Positions 24,079 to 36,667 of a DNA stretch of 64,000 nt are shown here, one piece after another. A model generated the notes under the pieces. The model made no database searches. It saw only the letters and a list, made by a program, of their open reading frames with translations, and was not told the DNA's origin. The position numbers and the translations under genes were made by a program. Position 1 is the first letter of the stretch. Every line of letters begins with the position of its first letter. Location: the NCBI GenBank assembly GCA_020466095.1, contig CM035809.1, forward strand, positions 24,241,942-24,305,941, written 5' to 3'. The stretch comes from Chlorops oryzae. Lineage: Eukaryota; Arthropoda; Insecta; Diptera; Chloropidae.

Positions 24079-24457
24079 ATGTCAAACGCGGACAAAATAA
24101 TTTTGGCGGCTGTTGTAGTGGCATTAAAAAAAAAGGAAAACGAAAAACAAAAAAAAAAAAAGAATTTGGATGAAAAATTGGCTAAAAGAAAGGAAGAATT
24201 TTGCTCATACTAATTTATTGAATGAAATAAAAATATCTGCGCAGAAAGACTTCAAAAATTTTATGCGAATGGATAATGAACTTTTGAATTATTGAATATG
24301 GTTTTTCATGGTATTTTTCTAGGAGCTGCTGGTTTTGTTGTTCCCGTATAACTCGATTGCTATATTCTGGGCTTTTTATATCCCACAGCGCAGGTAAACC
24401 ACGGTAAAATTCAATGAATTCCAAAATAAATGATTTATCATCGTTGTCCGCCATCAC
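24079..24457. pseudogene. Decayed PIF/Harbinger element: transposase and MADF-protein N-termini
   Basis: Plus strand from 24079: a start MSNADKIILAAVVVALKKK shifts frame within a poly-A run into KNWLKERKNFAHTNLLNEI and DFKNFMRMDNEL, the usual start of a Harbinger transposase. Minus strand from 24457: FIEFYRGLPALWDIKSPEY, a MADF (Myb-like) DNA-binding start. The two opposed ORFs of an autonomous element now abut after loss of the middle. GAATTCAGTA-type strings on both sides (about 23960 and 24490) may be its termini. Confidence 0.75.
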
Positions 24458-24540
24458 GTCGTCTCGCCGTAAAATTTTCTCTCAAATGAATTCAGTTACT
24501 GAATTCAGTATGTCGCGCATACGCGTATAACAGTATGGGA

Positions 24541-26700
24541 ATTAAAATTGCGAGAATCAAAATATGTTTTATTTATTCGAAAATTGAAGTTTTCTGTAAA
24601 TATGTTATTGTATATATATATAATTCAAAAATTTATTTACAGTAGTTTCGCTATATAAGAATCTCGTATATAATCTATATATCTCGTATAATCTCGTATA
24701 TGTTACCTCTTTTTTGGAATTTTTATATTTTTTATTAAACAATATACTAAATTTCAATCATTTAATTTTTTTAAATGCTTTTATTTGTAACTTAAGCTGC
24801 ATAATTTTTTATTTTTATTTTTTACATTGTTTTACATTTCTGATTTTTTAATTAAGAACCATTTAATTCCAATCATAAGTCATCCGCTACACTCTTCTTA
24901 AGCATAAATACTCCCTTTTTTTGATTATAACAATTTTTTGTTTTTCATATAACATTAAGGGAGAGATTGCATTATGGACAAGCGTTTTAACTATTTGAGT
25001 TCAACCACAAGCGATTTGTAAATGAATTGAATTCGTCTAGTTTATACAAATTAATTAAAATTAGATGCAGAATATGTTGATTTGATAGGTGCTTCTTTAG
25101 TTCCATGCTCTATATATCCATTGAATAAAATTGAATACTGGCAATTTAAAATAACCGAGCTCGTACGATTTCCCGCGGACATCTTCATTTCTTATGTAGG
25201 GTTGATATAGACTCCAAACAGCTGCAGCACAGTAACATTATCCTTAATTGATTTGACTTCATTGTATTCCCAAAGCCCAAAAAACTTCAGCGATGGTACT
25301 TTGATAACGTTTCGCGTTTAACTGTAAAGTGAAAATGTATATATTTATACATATATAATAAAAACATCTATTATCAAAATGCAAAACAACTTTCTCAAAA
25401 TTGAACTGCACAGTATATCGGGTTTATAGTTAAGTATTAGTTTTAAGAATATATTTAAGAAATCTGTAGACTGAAATAAATAAATAAATAAATAAATAAT
25501 TGCCAATTGTTAATTGAATAAAATTTTTATTTATGTTTACGTGCACACTCGCTTTAACAGCATACTATTATTGAATTTTGAAATAAATTTTCATAGTGAA
25601 ATATTCATTTAACAGCACTGTTGAAAATTGTTATTTTGAATTTCAAACGTTTTCCTATCGACCTAAAATATCTTTGATTCATTAGAATTTTTCCAAAATT
25701 TTGATACAAAATTAATAAACCTGGTTTGAACTCTTTATAGCGGCTATTATTTGAAAGTTAAAACCATTAAAGAAGTTTAAGCTAGGTTGAAGACGGTAAA
25801 CCTCAATTTTTTTCATTTCATTTTATTGCATTTCGTTATTTTATCCATGCTTATGAAAGAATTTTCCTAATATTACAAAATTTTGTAATACAAAAATTTG
25901 TTTAACGACAATTAATATTTGGAAGGCATTTTTTAAGCGCATGAAATGTGTTGTTAAATAAATTTGAATATGAGCCTAGAAAATGCAGATAAAAAAATCA
26001 GGTAGGTGCATAAGTGCCCAAAATTGTCTGGAAAATAATTGAATGCAGAATATACTGTCTGTACGCAATTTTTAAAAATTAGTTTTGGATTAAGGTTAAG
26101 TTTTTTTTTTCTGCAATGAAATGAGGCTATATATATATACAAACTGTGCTTTGCACGGTTTCAGTGAATGGTATTAATTAATTTATTATTTTCATACTCT
26201 AAGAGTTTTACCCGCACAGGCAATGGAAGACAATAGCATTAAAACTCATTCGGATGGCAATAACAATCTTATTTTATAGTAGATATACAGAAAATAATGC
26301 TCTCGCCAAAATAACAATTTGGATTAAATATATACCGGCATGTAGAAGTTCATGAATCAATAATGATTTGTCTAGCAATATTGTCATTTGATAATTTCAT
26401 CCGAAACTTTTAAATCATAACATCTCTCGAATATTTTTTACATTTCATCTTCATATATTCATTCATATGTAGACGCTTTATAGAAAAAAGTGTTCTTTCA
26501 TTAAAACAATGTTAATTTGTAAAATATAACCTTTACATTACTGCGTTTAAATCAAAAACCAAAATCAAATATTTAAATATTTAAACTTCTGTTCAATGGG
26601 CAAAATCGAATATACTACAAAATATTTCTTTATATTGTCAGTGTAAATCCAATTAAAATAAATGCGGTATACTTTCGGGAGAATGCATTATGAGCAATTT
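24541..26700. other. AT-rich intergenic stretch without recognised gene
   Basis: Simple AT-rich sequence. Includes an AAAT run near 25480 and a 40-codon open minus-strand stretch at 25192-25320 (VPSLKFFGLWEY) with no splice context that I can defend. Confidence 0.5.
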
Positions 26701-26788
26701 ATATGCGGTATATTTTCGGGGGATATGCTTTAATAGAAACTCAGAGTATAGTTAAAACTAAATATAAGACACCAAACTTCCAAGTGAC

Positions 26789-26912
26789 TTGGTTTGCCTT
26801 ATGGTTAAAGGCGTCGCTTCGCACTGACGAACGTTTTGCTGAACGCTGGGTTCAAATCCCGCGACCGGCTGATTTCAATTGTTATTATTAATTAATAATA
26901 ACAATTGAAATA
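26789..26912 (+). mobile_element. tRNA-like SINE head followed by a palindrome
   Basis: TGGTTAAAGGCGTCGC looks like an A-box region and GGGTTCAAATCCCG like a B-box/T-arm. It is followed at about 26874 by a perfect palindrome centred on TTATTAATTAATAA. Not a functional tRNA: no clean acceptor stem. Confidence 0.55.
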
Positions 26913-26969
26913 AATAAAATAATTTTTTTTTATTATTAAAAAAGTGTCCTGATTCAAAAAAAAAAAAAT

Positions 26970-27060
26970 TTGGCTCGGGAGTGGGCGGGATTTGAACCCA
27001 CGGCCCTCGGACGACCTTCGATTCCTAGTCCACTCGTTAGCTCGCCCATACCGCCCTCCA
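26970..27060 (-). mobile_element. tRNA-like SINE head, minus strand
   Basis: Reading the minus strand, GGGCGGTATGGGCGAGCTAA precedes GTGGGTTCAAATCCCGCCCA, a tRNA-like A-box and B-box pair at roughly tRNA spacing. No cloverleaf with a paired acceptor stem is evident. Confidence 0.55.
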
Positions 27061-27174
27061 AATGCAACTCTGATTCGGCTGCGGGGAGGTGAAATTTACC
27101 CCTCCACTCCACAAACCTAGTTGCGGGGAGTGGAAGGCACCCACAAACTGTTGCCGGCAGAGCAAATTTCCATA

Positions 27175-27260
27175 CCAGCCTGCTAGCGGCAGCGAAATTC
27201 CCATACCAGCCTGCTAGCGGCAGAGGAAATTTCATACCAGCCTGCTAGCGGCAGAGCTAT
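27175..27260 (+). repeat. Short tandem repeat, three units
   Basis: Three units containing CATACCAGCCTGCTAGCGGC, period about 30 bp. Confidence 0.75.
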
Positions 27261-27456
27261 TGGCAGAGGAATATAAAATTTGTGGTGGAAGATAGCGGCG
27301 GGAGCGGACCGTGTATACTCGTTACTGAGTAACGGGTAGCATTTGATATCCAGTACGTAATGAATGAGTTTTTCGCAGTATGCAACAAAATATTTCATTT
27401 TTCATTTTAAAATAAATGCGGGAAAAATCAATTTAATATAAGGTATACTTTCGGGG

Positions 27457-27614
27457 ATAGATGTGCACCAAAAGTTTGCGTCTGGACTAGATCTATATAC
27501 CAAAAGTTTGGGCCTGGACTAAATCTCTAAACCAACAGTTTGTGTCTGGACTAGATCTCTATACCAACCGTTTGTGTCTGGACTAGATCTCTATACGAAA
27601 AGTTTGCGTCTGGA
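27457..27614 (+). repeat. 32-bp minisatellite, about five units
   Basis: Units of the CTGGACTAGATCTCTATACC / AACAGTTTGTGT type. Divergence between units is low. Confidence 0.85.
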
Positions 27615-28433
27615 CTTTAATAAAATAGTAGATTTTCAAATAGTAGATTTTAAAATGTAACAGTAGTTTCTTGAAAAGAAATAGTAGATTTTTGTATGAA
27701 ATGAATTCTGTTAAAATTTTTATTCAAAAAATGTTCAGGCCAATATATTTTTATGCGTGAGTCTCTATCAGTGTGGCCACTTCTACCGGATATTTTTTTA
27801 AATTTACAATTCTACCACACAGTGCCCAAAATCTACCAATTTTTCAGCATCACAAATTGATTAATTGTACGAGCAAATATTCTCCGAAAAACAAAAATGC
27901 TTAGAACATTTGAAAGCTTAGACATTTTGAGAGGATATCGTGATGAAACCCCTTACCGGAAACACCAACAAACGGGCCTTAATCTTCAAGTAACCTCCTA
28001 TTATGAATTTTTATATTATATTTTTACCACCAATTTAATTTTGCCTAAAAGCCCATACAATTAGCTTTAAAACCACATTGCAGTCTTTTTTCTACGATAA
28101 ACCATTATCGGGGTGATTTTTTTCCCTCGACTTACTGCCTAAAAACTTTAAGGCCCTATAACCCCTCAGGGATGCATTTGCGACCCCCCTCTCATACGAT
28201 TTTTAGTCCGCCCCCTCTATCACCACCTTTCAGATAAACATCCTTATACGAAATACCCTGTATATGCGAGAAGCAATTCAAAAATTATCTGAAGTATCTG
28301 AGCAAACTAGATCATACCTCAGGATGACTCTAGATAGCTGTAAAATCCGTTCACTAATCAAGTCTATGAATACATTTGAGTTTAATCTCTATCAAGTTGA
28401 AATTTGAACGAAAATGTTTTTCCATTTAAAATC

Positions 28434-28439
28434 TTTATT
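28434..28439 (-). terminator. Poly(A) signal of JHBP gene A
   Basis: AATAAA on the minus strand, 160 bp after the corrected stop at 28599. Confidence 0.5.
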
Positions 28440-28598
28440 TAATCCTGCTATTGAGTTCCTTTTACAAATAAACCATATCAATAACACAAAAATAAAACAG
28501 AAAAAAAACAGAAGTAAAAAGAAAAATCAAATTAATCGATGATAAATACAAACAAACTGCCCCCGAGTATTTTAACTCAGTAAAAAAAAAACCTCCAA

Positions 28599-29637
28599 TC
28601 ATGCTGGAAATAGTTCATCGTAAGTGAAACTATCTAAAATCTTGCTCGATAATGCTGGTAAATTTCTTTTCAAGTGCTTTTTCCAACGGACTGATCACTT
28701 CATTCGTGAATAATTCAAAGTTTTGATTGATCGTGTCATTGATAATATCGCCCAAGGCCTTATCGCCGTTAAATAAATTCTCCAAGCGTAAACGACCCTT
28801 GCCAGTGCGAATTTTCACGTCCATCGTTTTAATCGAGATCATATCGACGTCATTGATATTTTTCACATCGAAAATGACCTTAACGTAAGCATAGAATCCA
28901 GCTGACAATAGAAATAATATCATTAAGTGGCAACATAGTATTTTTTTTTTTTTTGGCTTTCATGATATACTCACTGAAATTCCCGGTAAATGGTCCATTG
29001 CCCTTGATGGGTAAAGCCAAGATATTGCCATTTATTTCATAGCTTCCTTCACCCTCCAAGCGCGGAAGGCTCAATTCGAAATCGAAACGCTTTGCGTTCT
29101 CTGAAGCCCTAAGTTTGTATTTATTTTTAAGTGCTGCCACCTTTTTAAAAACTTTATATTTTCAACTATCTTCGAACTTACTTAATCTTTTTGATTTCGA
29201 AATTCGAAGCTCCGTAAATATTTAATTTTTTCACTTTAACCGTAATGCCAGCTGATCCCTCCAATATGGTCATGTCGCCGATGTAAAGTGGTTCCATAGC
29301 TGGTACATTTAGCTCCTTAATGCCATCTTTGAGATATGGACGCAAATCATGGACGGTCGTTTTGACACATTCCGCAATATTCGGATCATTTCGTGAGCAA
29401 ACTTTTATGTAATCAGCTGGAAAATTCATGAAAAGCTATGAATACAATCGCATTGTAAGGATGGTAAGTGAATTAAAAATTCAAGTGCTACCATATTAGA
29501 GAATTTTGGAATTTTAAAATGATTTTTTTTGTGAATTAGAAATTTTTAAAAATATATTTCAACTTACGCATTTCCTTGCCATACGCCAAATTTAGTAATA
29601 ATAATAGAAATGTCGTTAGAATTAAGCTGGAATTCAT
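28599..29637 (-). CDS. Takeout/JHBP-family secreted protein A, four exons, one +1 frame break
   Basis: Member of the takeout / haemolymph juvenile hormone-binding protein family: secreted alpha/beta-wrap carriers of hydrophobic ligands. Exons on the minus strand: 29637-29568, 29416-29182, 29108-28975, 28901-28630 or beyond. Seen: signal peptide (MNSSLILTTF then a Leu run ending AYG), CSRNDPNIAEC with the family's early cysteine pair, VPAMEPLYIGD, GSYEINGNILALPIKGNG and RLENLFNGD. The frame as read stops at 28630, giving 236 aa. One base downstream in frame the expected C-terminus SFTYDELFPA is present and ends at 28599, so a single extra base lies near 28645-28632. The corrected protein of about 246 aa is a normal family length. 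An acceptor TTTTCAG at 29650 shows that a 5'UTR intron precedes the ATG. Confidence 0.9.
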
Positions 29638-31032
29638 GGTTTTTATTTAACTGAAAAGTGAAAAATTCGATCATCAGTTTAGGGAGCAAGTCGCATAGAA
29701 AGATATTGTATCTTGGAGATATGTAGGTACATATTTATACCCACGATCATAAGGAAGAGATGCTCAAGTTGGCTTATTTACTTTAAAACTGATTTGGTGT
29801 GGCGACTAAATTGCTTTGAAAGGGAAGCATATTTAGTCGAGGCCGTGGAATAGTTTTGAGCCTAACAAGAGAATCTTTTTAATGGCATATATTTTAACAT
29901 GATCTTTTAACCCTCTAAAATCCAGTGTCCTTAGAGAAAGACAATATTTTAACCCCTCAAATGAAAACAGCTTCCTTATTGAAGCTCATATTCTTAATGC
30001 TAGTAAAAACTTTTTGAGGGCTTAAACTTTCAAATGATAGTTTGAGAATACATATTTCAGAATTTAAACTTTCGAATAAATATATTTTTTTTAGTCTTCA
30101 TGCCAGTCATATACCTTTGCTATGTCTCAACTTTTCAAAAATTTTCATATGAAATTGATATATCTGTCTAAAACTCTCTTGAAGACAATGATTTTTAAGT
30201 TTAAGGCCCGATATAACAGTGCATACTTATGGTATCCTTAGCACTTGAGTCTGAAAAGAATTTTAGCTGTACAAATTTTAAGTGCTCCTTAAATAAGTTT
30301 TCAAATTAATTTAATGGAGGAATTTTACGAATTTAAAGCAATTTAAACAAAAAAATATTTATGATTTTTAAAATGTTAAAACGCTTGACACTTAAGGCGT
30401 TCTTAAGTCTTCAAGCTTCCTTAACTTACAATCGGGCATAAGCCTTCAAAAAAATTAAACCACATTGAAGACCACGACCCTTAGACTTAATAAATCTTTA
30501 GTAAGAAAAATTGCCTTGAATCGGAGTTAAATGGATGCCAATGAAAAACATAACCAAATCGAGTTTTATAATAGTGACGTTTAACCCATTAACGCAGACA
30601 AATTTATCCCCAAATATAGCATTTACTATTTTCAACTTTTCTAGAAATCGATAAAGTAATGTGGAGAAAAATCTTGTCACTTAGGCATTAAAGGGTTAAG
30701 CAGTGCTAGTGTTCGAATCAAAAGTTTATTTTTAAGCATCTTTTGTCAGAGAAAATATGCTAATAAAACATACTTGTACTCTTTCAAGAAATTCGTATCA
30801 GGATAACACGTCGTATGAGTAATGAAACTGATAAAATTCAACACTCATACGCAGAGTAGCACCTACGAAGGTCTTCTTTGAAAAGGAGCAATATTTTTTG
30901 TAGTTTATTATTGTTTTTACATCCAGTTTGAAGCGAATTATAGTGAATAGCCTTCTTCAATGTTAATTATTTCAATAATAGAACCTAAAATCAGAAATAA
31001 ATGGGATAATTGAAGAATAAACAAGGATATTG

Positions 31033-31243
31033 GTTGACTTTTATAATTTTAGAGCATACTTTATGGGGCAAAAATTTTTCTTACAACATTTTGCGCACAA
31101 GTTTAGCGAAGTTGAACTTCAAATCACTTTTCTAACTTCAAAAAAATTCATATTGAAGTTAAGAATCGATTTGAATCTTAACTTGATGTGAGTTGAACAA
31201 AATTTTTACTCCATAAAGTATGCTTTAAATTGTAAAAGTCAAC
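31033..31243. mobile_element. Palindromic MITE, about 211 bp
   Basis: GTTGACTTTTATAATTTTAG at the left, with inverse arms through GCATACTTTATGG. Lies in the inferred 5'UTR intron of JHBP gene A. Confidence 0.7.
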
Positions 31244-32463
31244 AAAATCCGAGCCCTGGTAATAAATCACATAACTTAGTTTGTTTTTTTTTAGACAAAA
31301 TGAGTTCGAAGACGAACTACGAAGATCAACTCAATATGTTTCTATGAAATCATAAGAGCCCACAACAACTTTGCTTGCAGTGAAGGTAAAGGTCTCCAAT
31401 TGCAATTGTGGTATCCTTGAATTAAAATAACGAAGAAATCATAAAATCCGAATAAATCAAATCTATCCAGACTAGATACTTCTTCTTTTCTGGTTCAAAT
31501 AAAATAAGATGCGACACTTTAAAATCCAAAAATGTATACAAAAATTAGAGAAATTTTCTTGAAACAATTCGTTTGAGTTAAGGTTTTTTTTCGGAGAATC
31601 GTAGGAGGAGGTTTAAAAAGGATAATTGTTTTATTAAAAAGTTATGGTTTGTTTAGGAAAAAAAAAATTTTTTTTTCAACAGGAATAAATTCAGATGAAA
31701 TTTTTGCTTAGGTCCTTCCACATTCTCGAATAAATCCTTTACGCTTAGGAAAGCATTTTTTTTTTGCCTTTTTGAAGGGCTTTTTAACCTTGAAGAAATG
31801 CGGAAGGCAGTACATCAAAGGCCAAAGAACATTTCTGGACCCATATTGATTAATGGATTGAAATCGAAAAAAAATTTTATTCCGATGTAATACAGAAAAA
31901 AAGAGCTTCCGGCAAACAGGAATCTTACTCGCACCCTTTTTGCAAATCTGTCATACCGAATTCTTTCTTTCGAATTTGTTTCAAATTCAAAATGAAAAGA
32001 TTTTTTTGTTGAATTAAAATTCAACTAATTTTTTAATTATTTTTCTCTCTCTCTGTCGAAAATAATTTTGGAAAAATGTATCCTTGAAGGTTTTGTATTA
32101 TTTTTAACCGACTTAACAAAAAGGAGGACGTTATTATTCTTCTGAATATTTTTTTAATTTTTTATTTTATTTGTTTGGTTATACATTTTCGTTTTCAAAT
32201 CAGAATTTCGAATAATTTTTGTTAGAAATTCCCACTCACTCGTTAAAATATCACAGTTTATCTTTTCTTTTTTTTCAAAAATTCGAACTCGTGTATTTTT
32301 TTCTTTTCAATTTTCTTTTTAATATTCTCATACGTTATCCTTAAAATGGGTTTTTGTTTTTTTTAATAGGAGTGCACTTAGAAAATTCACAGCCACAATG
32401 AAGCTCAGCTTAGATAAAATTCCGGTTGAGAGCGTTTTCGGTTATCGATCGCCGCCCGCCAAA

Positions 32464-32498
32464 TGACTGAGAACGCATTGAAGTGTCGGCGTTTTATA
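32464..32498 (-). promoter_or_regulatory. TATA plus initiator core promoter
   Basis: On the minus strand TATAAAA starts at 32498 and TCAGTCA lies at 32470-32464. The predicted +1 A (32468) is exactly 30 bp from the first T of the TATA box, the canonical fly spacing. Sequence around it is GC-richer than its surroundings. The next minus-strand start is JHBP gene A (29637), whose 5' end has a splice acceptor at 29650, so this is probably its promoter with a 5'UTR intron of about 2.7 kb. A GTATGA donor candidate lies near 32330. Confidence 0.65.
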
Positions 32499-33185
32499 GA
32501 CTCTTAACGCGTTAGGAAAAATTGTCATTCTCCGAATCGATTCTCGCTGAGTCTCGTTGTACGAATGCTTAATGGCACGCTTCAGCGACTGACTCCGTAG
32601 AACATTTGCGAAAAGTGCTTAATACTCAGTAATTATGGCAGTCTAGCTTCTTCTAACTCAAATCAAGTTTTTTTAATTTTTTTTTTTTGTTGCTTCTGTC
32701 AACCCCAAAGCGTCATTACCCGAAATGATCATTTGGTGCTTTGTTAATCTTTATTGCTTTGTCGTATTGCTTCGCATCACATAGAAGTGAAAAATGTCTA
32801 AGGGAAAAGCAATTAAAGACTCTTTAGAAGCCAGAAAAAACATTAGTCATATTTGAGGAAAGCTTAGACCCTTAGTTGAGTATTGTTTTATTTTCGTGAG
32901 GGAGAATACAAAGGTTACTTGTCAAGATAACCGCCTTCAAGCCGCATTTTTGAGAAAAATCCAACTTCAATACCAATGCCTTAAATCTTTCCCTACTGTA
33001 GGGACAAAATATTGAGAAAAATTATGAAAGATCCATGTTTTATATGTCATCATTATTTCCAGATACTATATACGAGATAATTTGGTATTCAAAGGGTTAA
33101 AGTTTTTCGAAAATCTTTAGACCCCTTTCGAAATGATCGGAATGCTTCAAATCGCTCTTAAAACTGAGTATCTCTTGATACTACC

Positions 33186-33487
33186 CCTCCGTGGGCAGTT
33201 GGTTGAGATGCCAACTAACGATGCGAGAGGCTCTGGGTTCAACTCCCAGCTTGGGCGTGGATGTTAATCGTGTCATTTGTTCTGGGCTAACAACGGGCCC
33301 ATGTGAGGCCTAAGTGTGTGACCCTTGGTGACAGCCACACTAGCCAACTAACCATCTCTTGGAAAGCTCTTTTTTTTGGAGCACACAGTCTTATGTCTAA
33401 ATTGAAGAAAAGAGAGAACCGCATCATTATATCATAGAAAGGGCTTTGAGGTTTCGGACTTTTCCAATCATTAGACATCATCAATAA
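33186..33487 (+). mobile_element. tRNA-derived SINE, about 300 bp
   Basis: TGGGCAGTTGGTTGAGATGC (A-box) and GGGTTCAACTCCCAGC (B-box), then an unrelated body ending ATCATCAATAA. A different family from the SINE at 50428. Confidence 0.75.
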
Positions 33488-33527
33488 TTTGCCTCTAATA
33501 GGACTACTTAATCTCGTCTTCTTCTTA

Positions 33528-33733
33528 CTGCGTTTTTAAATGTCCCGACCTATCCCGAGGTCCGCAAAATGCGATCAGTTCTTCTATTTTGCTCTACTTG
33601 CATCATCTGAGTCAAGTCCTAGAGCCTCGAGGTCCCATTTTATTGTGTCCATTTATAGTAATTGAGTCGAGCTGTCATCATTTGCTCTCAGGACGTGTCC
33701 ACACCAGCGTAGCTCGCTTCCTGCATTTCCCTA
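33528..33733 (-). pseudogene. 3' relic of an RTE-type LINE
   Basis: The minus strand reads ELRWCGHVLR, the conserved tail motif of RTE-clade reverse transcriptase ORFs, then degenerate sequence containing KWDLEALGL. A shorter relic of the same 3' end is at 54801-54912. Stops interrupt the frame. Confidence 0.6.
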
Positions 33734-34944
33734 CAATTGGAGCAACTCCATAACGGCTACAAATGGGTCTGTTTGGAACATGATCAGACAAGAAACCTTA
33801 GCCTTTCTTCTCTATTAAGAAATACGCAAATGTTCTCTTAGGGTCTATAATAAGCTACCATAGTCCAAGACCCGATTTATGGAGTGGCAAGCCGGGATAA
33901 TTCCCAAAGCGACATGTTAAGGAGCTGCCATTTTACATAGATACCTATAAACAGAACCGCATTGGTGCCATCATAGAGGCTTTAATTCTTCTTGTTGCCC
34001 AGATTGGCAAAATAGCTGGATCAGGCCCTGCTATGTTCTCATAAAACATACTAAGTATATATGTAATAGATTTCTTTAACAGTGGTGGTACTTTTCCCAA
34101 TTAAAAAATATTTGTACAGAGACAGGTCGTTTTCTGTACGATGACTAAGAATATGCTCCGAGATTCTATTGCCCTATTAAATCATCTTTACGCCCACACA
34201 ATTCTCAAATACTGTAACGAAAAAAAAAAAATCAAAATATCAACTCTGAAGAATGATTTAATGCTGCCAGACATTTGTAACAGATATGAAGTTACCACTC
34301 TTCAAGTAGAAATGCTTTGAAAAAAAAAAAAATTGTAAAAAATTGCTCTGTTGTCGCAATCTAAAGAAAATATCTACTGATTCCCTCAAACTTTGATCAC
34401 TTCGAATAAATTTCGCAATTAAGTAGAGTTCTTTGCAGTCAGATCCAAGTTTACACGCAATATTATTTACATTTTTTTTTATCCATTTAACTATTCAAAA
34501 CTATTTATTATTCTAGCCATTAGGTTTTCTCCAATCTTATAATGAGCCTTTTTAACGTAACATACGCTTTCGAAGTGCGGAGGTACTTAATTTCAACTTT
34601 TGTTAATCGCCAGCACGCGATCGTGCAACGATACGTTGAGTCCGTAACGCTTCTGATGACAGTTATTACAGACTCAACTGTCAGCTCGTCTTCAACAATA
34701 GCCGACGCATTTCATTTTTTCCCCCACGATGTTTGATTTATTAGAATTTCATCAGCTAGTCCACACGACGAAAATTGGTCGGTTTCGATTTTAATGAGGG
34801 AGCTTTGCGAAAACGAAATTATTGGAATGGAAGTTTTACGATTGTATAGAAAGATCACAAATGAAATCGCTGACATCTTCTTTACTGAAAAACAGCTTCA
34901 AAAACATCCCTTTTTTTTAAAATAATAACATAGATTTTGTTCTT

Positions 34945-35400
34945 GAACTCATATTCAAGAGGCCTGGACTTTTGCAAAGGGGGCCTCAATTGCTTAGCAC
35001 TTCTCTAACAACCTTAAGACCGTTTCTGGGGGTCGAAATTTATCCTTCCTGGATTTTCTCAAAGATGGCCTGATTGTTTATCGCTTCTGTTCAAGATTCC
35101 GCAGGGGTCCCGAATCTCTAACTTAATAGTTCTATAACAGACCTTTTTGGGGTTTAATTTCGTACTTCAACTCATCTTCAAGAGGTCTGGATTATCTCAA
35201 GGATGGCCCGATTGCTTGGTGGTTCTGTCCAATACTCCAAAAAGGACCCGGAAAACTTTTCGGCACCCTTTGAGATCGAATTTCGTACTTCAAGTTATCT
35301 TCAAGAGACTTGGAGCCCGGTTGAAGACTGCTGTAAGAATTCATGTAGATTTTTCACAATGCCCAAAATGGACCGAAATATCCCCCCAGTTCCGAGATAT
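34945..35400 (+). repeat. Diverged tandem repeat, period about 140 bp
   Basis: About three units, each with a TTCAAGAGGYCTGGA-type string, a CAAAGATGGCCTGATTG-type string and a TTCTGTCCAA-type string. No gene recognised. Confidence 0.6.
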
Positions 35401-36162
35401 AAACCACGGTAATTGTTAGAAGTCGTTAGTGTTTGACTTCTCACAATAATTAGAGGGGCCAAAAAACGTATCTCCACGGGCCTGATTTCTCTGAAAAATC
35501 TATTCAAAACGGGGTTATGTAAACCTAAAAAAAGTTACACCTACCTTATCATCATTTCCGTTGTTAATGATAAAGAATAGAAAAATTGAAAAATCGAACA
35601 TTAAAAAAATGGAAAGGAAAATCGCTTTTCATTTGTTGCCAATTCAATTTATTTTTTAGATTTTGCGTGTTCTTTTGAAAGATAATTTGAATTCGATTTC
35701 AGTTTTTAAAAATGTTAAACACAACGTTTGAAGATATGATGTTACCCTGTTATTAAGGGCAAATGATAAGCTATGTTCCATAAATGAGCCTTGCACGAAA
35801 ATCGAGAAAAGCTTTCATCAAAAATCAATAAAGAATTATTGTTTAAATTATAAAAGATTAAAAATCATACACTCAAAAAAGTTTCTCAAGAACTTTACAT
35901 TGCTAGAGTCTGAAATATCGATACTTCTATCGGAAGATATATTTTAAAATTTAAAATAATTTCATTGGAAAATTGCTAGTGATTTCAATCATGCATGTTT
36001 GAACTGATTAAATTTTAAATATGAATCATTTGAAAGTTTTAAATTTAAAAAATTAATGGTGGTCCTACAAATAATAATTTAATAAAATACTGTACTTAAG
36101 TATCCCTCCTCAGAAACCGAATTTTAAAACCTTTCTCATTCAATTCTCCATACTTTGTAACC

Positions 36163-36353
36163 AGCACTGATGCTAGGCAGTATTTTGGTGACTCTTTTCC
36201 CCCGGATATTGAAAAAAAATCCCTTCATTTCTGTTTTCTTTAATAAAGTGATCATTAAAAATCCCTTGTAAACATTTGGAGTTAATTTTGGTTGAAGTTA
36301 AAATCGAATAAATCCCTCAAAACGGAAAAAATCCCTCGTTTTGGCATCAGTAC
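36163..36353. mobile_element. Possible short hAT-like MITE
   Basis: Left CACTGATGCTAGGCAG and right TTTTGGCATCAGT are imperfect inverted ends. No clear target duplication. Confidence 0.4.
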
Positions 36354-36379
36354 ATAGAATAAAATGTGAGCATGACGCC

Positions 36380-36475
36380 TACAATTCTCATTTGGTTTGT
36401 AAAATGGGACACTTAAGACTCGCAAGAATTTCTGAAGATTTTTCGAGACGTGATGAAGCAAGAACGTGCGTAAGT
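36380..36475 (+). repeat. Leader of the CAT-microsatellite repeat, copy 2
   Basis: Nearly identical to 1-94, ending GCGTAAGTCAT before the array. Confidence 0.8.
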
Positions 36476-36636
36476 CATAATCATCGTCATCATCACCGTC
36501 ATCATCATCATCATCATCATCACATCATCATCATCATCATCATCACATCATCATCACCATCATCATCATCATCACCACCATCATCATCACCATCTTCATC
36601 ACCAACATCATCTTCATCATCACCATCATCATAACC

Positions 36637-36667
<31 letters not shown>

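Noticed and set aside
26789..27060. Functional tRNA genes
   Set aside because: Good A- and B-box strings but no paired acceptor stem; better explained as SINE heads.
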